From Chamaecrista fasciculata (lineage: Eukaryota; Streptophyta; Magnoliopsida; Fabales; Fabaceae): 64,000 nucleotides of DNA. Shown piece after piece: positions 36,834 to 49,422 of the stretch. How positions within the stretch are numbered: the first letter of the stretch is position 1; every line of letters starts with the position of its first letter. Both the position numbers and the translations under genes were made by a program. The notes under the pieces are model-generated. The model did no database searches. It was not told where the DNA came from and was given only the letters and a program-made list of their open reading frames with translations. The DNA lies in contig QANZ01056500.1 of the NCBI GenBank assembly GCA_003254925.1, forward strand, positions 62,001 to 126,000, in the 5' to 3' direction.

Positions 36834-37235
36834 TAAGTTGGAAATGCAGAAGAGGAAAAAAACAGGAGGGAAAGGGAAAGTGACAAGTTGATTCGTGTTG
36901 TTTATGTGTTAGACTATTGGAAACAGAAAAGGAAGTTGGCGCGCATTAAAAGAAATAGTCAATAGTAATCAATATTATTGTGTTTGGAAACTCTAACGGC
37001 TACCGTTTCGGTTATTAATTTTAGTTCCATACTTCCATTACCCTCGAGCCTACGGGGTTCATGATCATGAGGTTCCACCTGGGTTCTTAAATTGTTACCC
37101 CAACGGCTATTTTCGTTTTTATTTTTCCCCTTCCGTAGGTCCCACTATCCCACAAGTTAAGGGTGGGCTTTTAAGAAAGTCTTAAAAGCCCATCAGATAC
37201 TTCTTAAAAGCCCATCCTAGAATACATTGAATCTT
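36834..37235. other. Upstream region of the receptor kinase
   Basis: About 400 bp 5' of the minus-strand kinase gene. It contains a GGCGCGC block near 36939 and no coding frame. No clear TATA box was identified. Confidence 0.4.
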
Positions 37236-37757
37236 TTTCCACCTATTTTGGTCCCTCATATTTGTTCAAAGTTCTGTTTTGGTTCCTCAAGTTTTTTTTG
37301 TTCTTCTTTGGTCCCTCATGTTTGCTCAAGGTTTCGTTTTGGTCCCTCAAGTTTTTTTCGTTCTGTTTTGGTCCTTCATGTTTTCTCAAAGTTCCATTTT
37401 AGTCCCTTAAGTTTCCAGAAAGTTTCTCTGTTAGCCGCTGACTCTTTTTCATCCACTTTTTTTTGTTAAAAAAAAAGGAAAAATACTAACTTTCATTTTC
37501 CAACAATTTTCCTCTTTTGCATTAAGGTCATTTTTTTTGTTAAAGAGCAAAATTGTTGGTAGATGAAAGTTTTTTTTTTCCTTTTTTTAACCGAAAAAGT
37601 AGATGAAAAAGAGTCAGGAAGTGACGGTGGAACTTTTTAAAAACTTGAAGGACTAAATAGAATTAAAAAAATTTGAGGGACCAAAACAGAACGAAAAAAA
37701 CTTGAGATACCAAAATAAAACTTTAAACAAACATGAGAAACCAAAATAGTATTTTGG
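37236..37757. mobile_element. Palindromic MITE with TTTTGGTCCCTCA arms
   Basis: The left arm repeats TTTTGGTCCCTCAAGTTTTTT-like blocks. The right arm holds their reverse complement (AAACTTGAGATACC and ACATGAGAAACCAAAATA). The centre contains CTTTCATTTTCC and its inverse. Ends are approximate because the target duplication was not resolved. Confidence 0.6.
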
Positions 37758-39351
37758 CCTTCAATGAGTGCTCAAGAAAACAAAAGATTGATCAATAAGC
37801 CGACGATGTTCTCCCGATCTGCAAATGCAAGTGCAGTTCCCAAACGTATTTTGGTTGCTGAAAAAAAAATTAAAATATATTTGCTTATTTCACAATTGAA
37901 TTTTTTGTTATTCCAATTGAATATTAAACTGCTTCAGTAATTATTATGCATAGAGAATCCTTCTGTATCCCCTTTTCATAACGTGCAAGCTAGCTCCCTC
38001 TACCCTTTTCCCTCAAAGTCTGTATTAGATGATGATGGCCCACACTCTAATATTGAACTATTCCGGATTATTTTCATTTTGATTAATCTTATATACTATC
38101 TTTCTGAAATATCAAAATTATGTTATTAAAATCAAGTAGTGGTTGGCGAGCTACACCGTAGGTAAGTGGACATAGATTTGATTCCTAAAGTCGACATTGT
38201 TAGGAGGACACAACTGTTTTGTCTCTATTGTCCGAATAAGATTAGTGTTCACTTAAACTGTACGGATACTCTCAATGTATTAGAAAAAAACCATGTTATT
38301 AAAAAGATAGACCTCAATATAGAACATAATAATGAGGTATTGTAAATGAAGAATTATGTGGATAAATATTTCCCTTCTCATCTATATTTTGTTAATTTTC
38401 ACATATTCTTTTTAGCAAATTAAAATATTTACATATTGAATTTCTAGAATGCGTGAGTGTGGTGAATTAGGCAGGTCACAAGTCAAAGCATTTGTGAGCA
38501 TCTCTAGGAATGCTTTTTTTCTTTTTGCTTTTGAAAGTGAATATTATATAGGCAGAAGAAAGCATCAAACCAACTATATCATGAGTTTTTCCACATCTAG
38601 CTTATATTATAACTTACAATAAAAAGACTAGGTTTAAATATGCATGCAATGGTCAGTTTTGTCAAGGTATCATTTAAGTGTGTATAGTTCACAAGCATCC
38701 TCGCTCATCTTTATCCAATCTTATCCATCATTTTTTAACCTTCTTCGATATTAAATTAGATTTATATCAAGTTACATATATCCAAACACTCAGATCCTGA
38801 AAACTTCCATAAACTCCTTTTCAAACAGAACATTATGCCACTGTACTAAAGCAGCACTATGTTCAATAATGTTGACAATATATCTTGCTTATTTTTTTTT
38901 CTCCTTGCTGAAAAGCATCTTTTAAGTGAAAACTGATTTCCTTTAATAAAAAAAGAACTGAAGACCAACTCTTACAGGCTTACATGTACCCATCGCAGAA
39001 TATATACTTCTGATGTAAATTAATCTAATGTTCTTTCTCATTATTATTTGGGTATCAAGCAATGATGCGCTTTTGAATTCCAACATGTAAAGGAATAACA
39101 GAAACCTGTTTTTTTTTTCTATTTTCTTGTTGTAGATGGAACTAACTAATCTTGCTTGTTGCAGGCGGAGAATCTTACTAATAATCATAAGTTCAAAAGT
39201 TTCTAACTTTTGACTTTTCTTCACTTAAACCAGAATCAATCTCTCATTAAATACGAGAGAGACTCTATTCTGTAAATCCCAACTCGATCAATCAATCTCA
39301 ACCAAAAGACACAAAACAGAAAAAAAAAAAAAAAAAAAAAAAAACAAAATC
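37758..39351. other. Intergenic DNA and 5' leader of the next gene
   Basis: AT-rich with one SINE (38132-38292). A poly-A run of about 24 bases at 39321-39344 lies just before the start codon at 39352. A 93-codon minus-strand frame at 38943-39224 has no family signature. Confidence 0.5.
38132..38292 (+). mobile_element. tRNA-derived SINE-like insertion
   Basis: A 12-bp perfect direct repeat ATGTTATTAAAA flanks it at 38120-38131 and 38293-38304. The head carries tRNA-promoter-like blocks (GGCGAGCTACACCGTAGG as a weak A box and GATTTGATTCCTAAAG as a B box). The tail is GAAAAAAACC. The family differs from the Au-like copies at 16317 and 61790. Confidence 0.6.
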
Positions 39352-41800
39352 ATGTCTTGTTGCATCTTCCCTGATGTGTTTCACTGGATTCAAACCCTTC
39401 CACCTCTCTCACAATGGAAATCAGACTCCATTTCCATCTCCTTATGTTCTTCAACCTCACCATCTTCATCTCTCAATCTCACAATCACCAAAAACCCAAA
39501 AAAACTCTGTTTTGCAAGCATCATCATTTCCGAATTCACCATCCCCATTCCCCTTTGGACCTCAAAACCATTCACCCAAGAAAAACCCATTTCCAATCTC
39601 CTCCTAAATTTCATCAACGACATCCTTATTCACTACGCTTCCCACTCCCACCACCAAAAAACCAACCCCACCTTCATGAAATTCCTCAACCTCGATCATT
39701 CCCTCCAAAACTTATCAGAAATCTTCAACCTCGCATTTCTCACCCTCTTGTTCTTAGTCTGCATCTACGAAGCTCCTAGGAATCTTCGTTCTGGATGCCT
39801 CAACACCATAAAAAAAACAGTTAACAAATTGTGAGTCCCGACAGGCTTCGAAGTCACTTATGAAGCTGTTGGGGTCTAATTTGGAAGAAATGTGGATGCG
39901 TTCTGTGAATCTCGCGATTACTAATTGGATTGTGGAGATGCAATCAGGTACGAGTCATCATTGTAGTACTAGCTTGAGTACGCCGTCTCCTCTGTTTTCT
40001 TATGCGTTCTCGACGTTGGGGTTGTGGAAAGTTCAGTTGTATTGCCCTGTTATAAGCATGGATGTGGAGACCAATTCTTCAAACCATAATAATAACAATC
40101 GTCATCTAGCTGACGAGAAGCTTCAGTTCTCTCTTATGTATCATCAACTTGAAGGTGTTCTTCAGCTCAATCACAAAGTCATGATCAAGGATAAGTGGGT
40201 TGAAATCATGGTTAACGTTGACAACATCAGGTAAATCAATCCATTACCACACCACGTCTATATATATACCTGACAAAATGCAAATTTGTTCCATATTTTT
40301 GCTCAATTTTCAGTTTGGTTCTGTATCTTTATTTTGTTGCAGATTTAGTATCATATCTTTTTGTTCAATTTTCAATTTGGTTATGTATTTTTTTTTGTTG
40401 CAGATTTGGTCTCATATTTTTGTTCAATTTCTAATTTGACTTCGTATATTTTTTTGATGCACTTTTGATCCTATATCTTTAGATTAGGTGCACAATTGGT
40501 CCCATATATTTTTGTTGTTGTAGATTTGATCTTATATATTTAGTCATATGCATAAATAGTCCAAAATCTTTGGGGTCAGGTGAGACTAATGGTGGAATCT
40601 TTTACAAAGATATGAGATCAATTATGCAACTTGACCGATATGAGATCAAATTTGTAACAAAAAAATAGACAAAAGTTCTATTAGTACCCCCAAAGTATGT
40701 TGTCATTTTTAGTTATACGCCCAAAATTTTTTTTGGATCAATTGTACTCCCGAAGTATTGGGTCAGTTTTAATTATAGCCTTAAAATTTTTGAGTCAATT
40801 ATACCCCCAATCTTTTTTTTGTATCAATTATATCTTCAATCTTTTCTTTTTTGTGTCAATTGTACCCCTAAATTGGAGGGTATTTGGGGTACAATTGACT
40901 CAAACGTGAAATATTAAAGGTATAATTGACTAAAAAAAAAATTCTGGGGGTATAACTGAAATTGACCTGATACTTTAGGCATACAATTGACCTAAAAAAA
41001 ACTTTAGGGGTACAACTGAAAATGACGGTATACTTAGGGGGTACCAAGAGTACTTTTGCAAAAAAAATATGGGACCAATTCTGCACCTGGCCTAAAGATA
41101 TAAGACTACAAATGCAACAAAAAAAGATAAGGACCAAATTAGAAACTAAGCAAAAGTTATAAGACGAAATTTTTACTTTGACGATATATATATATATTGT
41201 GTCTGTGATGTGTATGTCCTTTGATGAATTTATAATTATTACAGGTGCGATGTGGTGAAACTGGTGAACGACACCCTAATGAGAGAGCGAGGAGGTGGAA
41301 CAAGCGAGAAGTATTTCCCTTCAAGAATATGGTTGCAACTCACGCCCACTCTCCAAAACCAAGTATTAAGCATATCCGTAGGCAAATCCTCAGAGAATCC
41401 ATCAAGAGAGATAGGCATAGACAATAACATAGAAGCCTCACTACAACCCCCAAATCCTTACTTGGGTCTCAAGGTATCCACCACAGAATCCACAAGCTTC
41501 ACACTTAAGCCTTGGAAGTTCGAGGAATCTGTGTATGGCTATAGTGCCAATCTGAATTGGTTCCTTCACGATATCCTTCATGGGAAGGAAGTGTTCTCTA
41601 GTAAGCCTTCCAAGATTGAGTTAATCAACCCTGCTTCGTGGTTCAAACATCGTTATTCTGGTGCGTATCGTCCTTTTACGAGAGAAGGAGGGGTTATATT
41701 TGCAGGGGATGAGTATGGAGAAGGTGTGAGGTGGAAAGTTGATAAGGGTATATGCTTGGTAAAACAATGGAGTGGGAGATTAAAGGTTGGATTTGGGTAA
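39352..41800 (+). CDS. Conserved plant protein of unknown function; reading frame broken by one base in exon 1
   Basis: Two exons: 39352-40230 and 41245-41800 (GT-AG, phase kept: NIR then CDVVKLVND). I do not recognise a named domain. Visible parts are an N-terminal MSCCIFPDVFHWIQTLPPLSQW, a hydrophobic span near residue 130 (FNLAFLTLLFLVCIY), a conserved-looking EEMWMRSVNLAITNWIVEMQ, and a C-terminal half with GGTSEKYFPSRIWLQLTP and YSGAYRPFTREGGVIFAGDEYGEG. Exon 1 changes frame at an eight-A run (39810-39817). In the first frame it stops after NKL. With one base fewer it continues directly as KQLTNCESRQASK into the second frame. Both sides look well conserved in style, so an assembly error in the homopolymer is as likely as a real mutation. 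The 1-kb intron is filled with MITE sequence. Confidence 0.75.
40270..41185. mobile_element. Nested palindromic MITEs filling an intron
   Basis: The outer arms are GCAAATTTGTTCCATATTTTTGC on the left and, inverted, GCAAAAGTTATAAGACGAAAT on the right. They belong to the family of 18232-18641. An inner palindrome at about 40670-41060 has AAAAGTTCTATTAGTACCCCC on the left and, inverted, GGGGGTACCAAGAGTACTTTT on the right. The inner element separates the outer arms, so it inserted later. Confidence 0.6.
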
Positions 41801-43263
41801 CTTATTGGCCTAATAAATACAGGACCTTCTATAATGAAACCAGGAGGCTTCACTTTCGAGAATCCCTCTACCTCAACATTGCTTAGATTTAGATATATTC
41901 AAAATGTCTTGAACAAAAGTGTTTCTATGTTGAAAACTTAAAAATTATTGTATATAAATAAAATTGTTATTACTAGTTTATCTTCATTAAAGAACAGTCA
42001 AATGAAACGGTGAATGCTATTTTAATATTTTGGAAAAAAATTATATTTTAGTCATTGATAAATAGAATGTTTTATAATTTAGTCCTTAAAAAGTAAAAAT
42101 CATTATCATCAATTTAGTCTATCATAAATATTTTTTTTTCAATGTTCTCCTTTAAGCTAACTTATTTTCAATGTAAACTAATAAATTAACATTATTTTCG
42201 TATGCGAGTAAAAAAAAATTAAGTTGATATTTGTATAACTGATCTATTAAATAATAAATGAAGTTTAGGCATTATGATATTGAAAGGATTGTCATCGCTG
42301 ATGGATTAAATTTCAGGTCATTATATTTTTTAAGGACTAAATGTAATTTTTTTTTTGTATTAATTAACATAACAGGGGTAAATTGCTAGTTTGGCAAAAA
42401 GAAAAAGGCCGAAGTCTCAAATTGGTTCCTATGTATAGAATAGATTTTAAATTGATTTCTTATCTTTTAATTATTTCAGATTAGTCCTACATGTATTCAT
42501 GATGTTTTAAATTGGTCCTAAAACTACTTTTGATATGCAATTTGACTCTATTTGATAGCGATCTTAAAAGGGGCAGAGAAATAATTTTTTAAGAGCTAAC
42601 ACATGGTTTTGAACTCGTTTGCATTCAAACTTGAAACGAGAGAGATATGTTTGATTTTATTTGTTTCACTATGAAACGAGTTACTCATTTTTAGGACTCA
42701 ATTTGACCTGGTTTGTTGATGGTCTCAAAGTACTCATCAAATGAAACTTGTAAATCTGTATTAATCACATTTAGACTTGAAATGAGAGAGATATGGTCAC
42801 ATTCAATATTTCTTGGACTATTTTGAAATATCATGGAAACATGTAGGACCAACTAAAATAAATGAAAGATAAAGAACCAATTTGAAATCTACCCATATAT
42901 AAGGGACCAATTTGAGATTGGGCAAAGAAAAATGGTAGATTGGTAGTTGTAGATTTAGACCGTTGAGATGAGTCCACGTGGCAGGATTGACAGTAGAAGC
43001 CTAGGACATCGCGTACGGATCAACGCAAAAAGGCATGGATTGAGGTTGGGTTAGGATTAGGAAGTGACGACCCCGGCGCACGTTAGCGAGAGGAATTCAT
43101 AGCGGAGAAACTGAAGAAAAAGGCGGAGATTTCCAAGACATAGGAAGTAACCAAGGACTTCTACTAATCCCATTCTCAATCTGCTCTCAAACCCAAAGCG
43201 TCTCTGTTCACACCATTTTCCCTTCTTGTTTCAATCTCTGCATTCCCGTTCCTCCTCACTTCC
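41801..43263. other. Intergenic region with two palindromic MITEs and the BADC 5' leader
   Basis: At about 42045-42360 blocks such as AATTTAGTCCTTAAAAAG recur inverted (TTTTTAAGGACTAAATG). At 42405-42925 a clearer palindrome is present (listed separately). From about 42950 the DNA becomes less AT-rich and leads into the BADC 5' untranslated region. Confidence 0.5.
42405..42925. mobile_element. Palindromic MITE with TCTCAAATTGGTCC ends
   Basis: The left arm GTCTCAAATTGGTTCCTATG, then GATTTTAAATTGATTTCTTA and TAGTCCTACATGTATTCATGA, is mirrored by the right arm (TCATGGAAACATGTAGGACCA, GAACCAATTTGAAATC, GGGACCAATTTGAGA). Length is about 520 bp with no coding. Exact ends and target duplication were not fixed. 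Confidence 0.65.
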
Positions 43264-46200
43264 ATGGATTCCGCCGCTGCCATTCGATCCTTTCACTGTA
43301 TCTCTCTCTCTCTCTCTCTATATCTCTCCATCTGTAATTTTGCCTATACATTAATGTGTTATTAACATGATAAATGCAAGTTCTGCTGGTTGGTTTGTTA
43401 TGTTCTTTCTGATCGGATGTTTTTGAGCTTCTTGTTTGATTTTTTAGTGACGAAACTGACATCGCGTGATATGACAGAAAATAACGATGATATGAAAGTA
43501 TGCTATAGTTTTAAAATGTTTTCTCGCCTTTCCTAATTTTATGGCATGTGCTGGTTTTGTAAATGTGAACCTGCCAGCTGCTACTTGTTCCTCAGGATTA
43601 GATTTACGCCACGTTTCGTGGCATTCAATTAAATGTTCGATTGAGGCAGTTAGATTTCCTCGCGCTCTTTAACTGGTTATGATTTTTGACTTTGGAAATT
43701 ATGATCTGAGAGAAGTTTCCAGGTTTAGCTTTCTGATAATTATAGAATAGAAGAAACAATTTGTGGCTACCTATGTGATATTATTAGGCACTCAAACATA
43801 TAAATTTATTGGACAACTGATATTTTAAAATTTTCTTATGAAAATGCCTGTACCTTTTAGCCTATGTTGCAAGTTAATTCTTGCTGTAATGTACATAAGT
43901 TAAAACAACATGCTCTGAAGTACAAGCTAAAAAGATCGCCTCAGTAGTTAGTTAGTTGGGGCCTGGGGGAATGAGGGAAAAAACCAATAACCAGAAAGGC
44001 AGAAAGTCATGGATTTTTTGTTTGTTGAGGCAGTTTATTCTAAACTGCTTTTTGTTTGACTAAAATGGGAAGTTTTCAAAATCTTTATATCTTTTCAATG
44101 TTATTCCTAAATGATATTAGCTACTCATTTTTCCACTCTAGCTTTTCACTTGGCAAGCCTATTAATTGATTAAGCTACAAAAAGTTGTGTTGCCTAGACT
44201 CACTGACTTTTGCAATTTGGAAATATTAGAGCTATTGCTACCCCTACAAACATAATGATTGTGTTTCTCAAAAACTCTAACTCTTGATCCTGATGCACTT
44301 CACATGATTTTGAGGGTTTTGAGTTGATGTTTTATATTAACAACGAATAACTGTAGTTTGACTAGCCTCTCCTCCTATATCACCATTCGTGCATTTGGGC
44401 CTTCAATTACTTATTGTTTTTTAGACAGGAATGTCTAATTTTATAAATTAAAATTGAGTTCGGGTAGTATCGTTTTATGATGTTTATTTGTTTACCTGTT
44501 CTTGAACATTTGACAAAACCATTTATGCTCTCATGCATGCATTTTTTTTCCCAACAAATGGATATATACTAAATACATTCTACCTAAAATGATCATTTTG
44601 CAAGCTATTGAATCCGATTCTTAATCGTTACTTTTGGGTTTCAGATCCTATACATACAGTGCTACATACCCGATCCTCACTTGAGAAGCCATGTGTAGTT
44701 CCCATGCATAATGCCATACAGAACTCTCAAAGTAGAATTTTCTTCCAACGGTTGGCAAATGGTGAGAGGCACGTTAGTTCTCAAACCAAGTCGAAGCGGA
44801 CACTAGTATCGTGTGCTAAAACAACTGAACCTATCAAAACAACCAAGTCCGATGGTAAGTTAGTTTTATCTTAATTGGTTTTGTTTCATCCTTGTGGCTA
44901 TTGAATGAATGAAGTAAGTCGTATTCTTTGTTATTTTATTATTTTTAATTGAGTTTTTACTTTCAAAGTTGAATTTATTCCTAAATTTTAGATTTGACTT
45001 TGAAGTTATGATCAACAGCTGATATTTGGACATATGGATCCAAGATAATACCCCATCCCCTGTAATTTTCTTTTCTCAGATCTTTATCAAATGAAAATTC
45101 AATGTCTAACATTGATATGGTCATGTTATAGCGTTAAATAAGTTGCCTTATAATATCTGTGTCAACTTTTTATTTTTTGAAGATATGATAATTTCAACAT
45201 TTTGTGGTTGCAGCTTCTTTGGGTAGCTCTCCGCAGGACCCGTTGGAGAAAAAGCCCTTACAAAATGCTACTTTTCCTAATGGATTTGAGGTTTATAGCC
45301 TTTTGTTTTCCTGATGTTTTATTTACCCGCAATCTTGTATTTATATTTGTTTATAAGTTGATAAATGAGAGGACTTGGTTGATTGAAAACCACAGCATGT
45401 TCATGAATAAAAATTTGTGTTATCTGTCTAGAAGTAGAACTGAAGGCAAAGTATTTAATTGTGATGGCTTACTTTTGTTCGAGACCACAGAATTATATTT
45501 ATTAACTGCCATGTTCCAATGTGAATCTAATAAAACCCTGAAAATCTTTGGGACTTCTGAACATGCTTGGTCTGTATTGATTCCTCTCTTATTTTCATCC
45601 TTCTGTTAAACAAAGTTAGATTACTCTGGAATCTCTTTGATTTTCTTAATTTCCTTTTGTTTGACAATGATATTATATAGTATCTCTATTGTTATATTTC
45701 ATAGTTTTTCCTGACTTGGATTATTTCTTGTTTTCATATGATCAGGCTTTAGTACTAGAGGTTTGTGATGAGACTGAAATTGCCGAGCTAAAACTAAAGG
45801 TGAAAATTTATTCTCTTGTTCATATCTTTTGTTAAATTTATAGTTGTTCATTGCATTTTGAATATAGCTAGAAAGATGGCATGAAACTTAAAGTATGCTT
45901 TCAAACATGAGGATGCACTGGCTATAGAGATGGAACACGAGTTTACATTTTATGTGTATGTGTGGGTATGTTTTATTCTTTAGTATTAGAACATGTAAGC
46001 GTTTAAAAAATGTAAGATTTAATTATTTTCTCTTGAAACTAGTTAGCTAAATGTCTATAACCCTCTTATATTTTGCATGCATTGAGACTAAAGTCAGTGC
46101 AATGAGTATGGTTTACTCAAAATACATGATAACAACTGATAAAAAATGTTGCTTTTGGGACTCATACTACTTTGTCATATTGAAATATTTGTTCCATTTT

Positions 46201-48308
46201 ATGATGTGATCGGAGCTGAGCATATTAAATATTAGATAATATTTGATGTTACATTACCTATTAATTTTGATCCAAGTATCCAACTATACATATTGTTTGT
46301 GCCTGGATCCTTAAAGCTTGCATATTTTAAATTCTTGTTTATGACTTTGTTTTATTACTGTTTAAATAGGTTGGAGAGTTTGAAATGAATCTTAAGAGAA
46401 ATGTCGGAGTTGCAGCAGCTCCTTTGTCTAACATTTCTCCAGTCACACCACCGCCCATTCCAACTAAACCCATGGTTGAATCTGCATCTGCACCCCCACC
46501 ATCATTACCACCAAAATCATCTTCAGAGAAAAGCAGTCCATTTGTAAATGTTTCCTCAGAGAAATCATCAAAGTTGGCAGCATTGGAGGCTTCTGGTAAC
46601 AATAATTATGTCCTAGTATCATCTCCTACGGTAAGTCACCTGTTATTTTATGAATTTAAAATTTCTTTGAATGGCACTATGTATAGATGTCAAAATTTAG
46701 TTTGTCCCCGGCCCCTTCCCCCTCCCCTTAGGTTGGCTCGTTCCGAAGAGGTAGAACAGTGAAAGGGAAGAAGCAACCTCCTATCTGCAAACAGGTACAA
46801 TAGACTTTCTTGTCTTGGTTTATTCTCCACCATTGTCTTTCTATTTCCTAAATAATCAGTTTGTTATGACCACACAGAATTGTCAACTTGTTGCATATCA
46901 TTTCTCAGTTTTGTGCTTTATTTTTCCATTAATTTTGTTGTATTAAGTTTTGTTATTAATAATTAAAGCTAGTAGTTCTAAGCTTATATGATAATAAAAT
47001 ACAAGTAAATTTTAATATTTTATAATAGGCTCTAACTTTAAAACAAAAAAATACTCTGATATTTGAATTTTGAAAGATAAACTGAATAATTCATCTTTGG
47101 TATTTAGACAGTTGGTCTTATGTTGTTTTTTATATTGTGATAGTCATTCTATTTGACACTTGCTGTGTCAAGTTGTCTGAGCATTTTGATTGACCTTCTG
47201 CACATTATTCTCAACATATTCACGTCTTAATTCAGTTTTAGGATTTCTGCATAAACTCAGATGTCTACGCTCATTTTTTAAATCTACAGGGTGATGTAAT
47301 CAAAGAAGGACAAGTTGTAGGGTACTTGGATCAATTTGGCACTGAACTTCCTGTCAAGGTATTAATCTGTCTTATTTGTTGATCGTGGATACTTCAAAAT
47401 GTCTACTCCCTGGCTGATTTTATTTTTGAATTTTTACAGTCTGATGTTGCTGGAGAAGTTTTGAACCTACTCTTTGAGGATGGAGGTATAATTTCTATGA
47501 CCTTCCTCTGTAATTTCTGTGGGCTCAAGTAAATTTTGGGTTTTTAAGTGCTGTTCATTTGTGCTTGAAATAGAGAAGATAGTATTGAGCCTCACATAAT
47601 CAAATTATTGCAAAGATAATACTAAAACATATAAGAATTCTTATAGTTTCTTTATTTAGTAGTACCATAATAGTTATTTTTATTATACATCACATTAGGG
47701 ACATTGGTAATCTTCCAGTTTCCCGTCAGTATGCAAGAAAACCATTTTTGCGGATACCTATGTATGTTGTGATGGAATCATATTAAAACATGAAATTGTA
47801 GGATGTTTGGGAACCTTATGTTCACTTTATTGAATATTTTTAATATGCATACAAAATAAAGTGAAACATAATTTCCCTACATTGGAGGTACTTGGGGGTA
47901 TCTTGCATACTAGTGTAAAATTCTGACCTACCAAATGCATAAAGCTCTTTTGATTGGCTTTGCACCTTTGGTTTTTTAAAAATTGAGATGACAGAGAGGC
48001 ACTAGGCAGTGATCCCTTCCTGTTATAAGTACTCATGGGTTATCTAATCACTATTTTTTTTTTAAAAAAAACAAGTGTAATTTCAATCCCGCCAAAATCA
48101 TGGTTTAGTTTCTGTTACTTTGTCTAGGCAATGACAGCCTTCATGACTTTTAACTTTGTTTTTCCCCTTTTTTTCTACTTAGTTGCAATAATTGTTGGTG
48201 AGATACATCTCGGTGATAAATTGCTTATTGTCATTTTCTGTTTGAATTACAGAGGCAGTTGGTTATGGAGACCCTCTTATTGCTGTCTTGCCATCATTCC
48301 GAATCTGA
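43264..48308 (+). CDS. BADC: Biotin/lipoyl attachment domain-containing protein (BADC), plastid, 289 aa
   Basis: Nine exons: 43264-43297, 44645-44854, 45214-45290, 45746-45799, 46370-46630, 46732-46794, 47290-47358, 47440-47485 and 48253-48308, all GT-AG and in phase. The Ser/Arg-rich N-terminus fits a chloroplast transit peptide. The mature part reads VCDETEIAELKLKVGEFEMNLKR, then a Pro/Ser linker, then a lipoyl/biotinyl fold (GDVIKEGQVVGYLDQFGTELPVKSD, GEVLNLL, GDPLIAVLPSF). The biotin-accepting Met-Lys-Met of BCCP is absent, as expected for BADC. These proteins replace BCCP in heteromeric acetyl-CoA carboxylase and lower fatty acid synthesis. The sequence is close to the At3g15690/At1g52670 type, and the paralogue number is uncertain. 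A (CT)n run begins intron 1. Confidence 0.92.
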
Positions 48309-48872
48309 GCTAGCCTTTTCCTATTCATGATGATTAAGATATGAATTTGAGACCCTCTTATTGTCACGGCTTTTTATAGATGGATAACTAAGATATGAAT
48401 TTGATTTCTTGTCTTTTTTAAATTTTTTTCTTAAAAAAAAACTTCTGCCCTAAGCAAATGAGAGTAAAAGAAAGAGGAGGGGGGGAATAGGGATGTTGGT
48501 GAAAGAATTTAGCCATTGATTCAGAAATAAACTGGCTGACCAGTGTCTTTGCAATTCACTGCTTTCTGTGCATTGATTGAGGCACGGATCGAGCTGGTAT
48601 CCAAAGAATTAAGTTTTCATGTCTACTATTTTTTTTGGACTCATGGGAAAGTTTTTGTTTGTTAAAGACCATATTTTGTATACTGGTTACAATGTTAATG
48701 TTATTAGAAATACAATTTGAAAACATATGCTGGTAAAATGATGGTACCGCTAAAGCTTTGTCGTCATGAGCTCATTTTTTTATAATCTTATAAAACTAGG
48801 TCTCTATCATGTAGTTCAGTCATCCTGCTATCAAAATTTAAAACTAAGATTTTAAATTACAGTTTAATTTAA
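48309..48872. other. 3' untranslated region and spacer after BADC
   Basis: AT-rich, with a G-rich short run near 48478-48486. No gene is seen. Confidence 0.5.
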
Positions 48873-49252
48873 GGGTAAATTCCACTTTGGTACCCTGTTC
48901 TATGGACCAATTCCACTTTGGTACCCTGTTCTTTCAAAAGTGACACTTTGGTACCCTGTTCTTTCAAAAATGTCATTTTGGTACCCTATTCTTTCAAAAG
49001 TGACATTTTGGTACCCTGTTCTTTGGACCAAGTGACACTTTGGTACCCTGTTCTTTCACTATTTGTTACTTTTTTAGGGTACCAAAGTGTCACTTGGTCA
49101 AAAGAACGGGGTACTAAAATGTCATTTTTGAAAGAACAGGGTACCAAAATGACATTTTTGAAAGAACAGGGTACCAAAGTGTCACTTTTGAAAGAACAGG
49201 GTACCAAAGTGGAATTGGTTCATAGAACAGGGTACCAAAGTGGAATTTACCC
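48873..49252. mobile_element. 380-bp palindromic MULE-like MITE (GGTACC-rich arms)
   Basis: It begins GGGTAAATTCCACTTTGG and ends in the exact inverse (CCAAAGTGGAATTTACCC). The arms are tandem units of about 33 bp (CACTTTGGTACCCTGTTCTTT). A perfect 9-bp duplication TTAATTTAA lies at 48864-48872 and 49253-49261. It has the same termini as the F-box-carrying element at 54185-55811. Confidence 0.85.
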
Positions 49253-49422
49253 TTAATTTAATCATAAATTACTTATTTTTTCTATACAATAGAATTGAAT
49301 TTTTTTAGTGTGGAGAGAATTCAACAATTGTGACTGGAAAGCATAGTTCTCAATCTCACTTGTCTCTGGCCAGTATGGAGGGAGTCAAAATTATAAGCGA
49401 AGAGGGAGGACAATTAACTAAT

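Noticed and set aside
39374-39779. Pro/His-rich overlapping frames on both strands in exon 1 of the unknown gene
   Set aside because: These are shadow frames of the coding exon. Codon style and the joined frame support only the +1 reading starting at 39352.
48918-49256. 112-aa repetitive protein with MVPCSFKSD and KEQGTK units
   Set aside because: It is a translation of tandem GGTACC units in the arms of a palindromic MITE, with mirror frames on the other strand.
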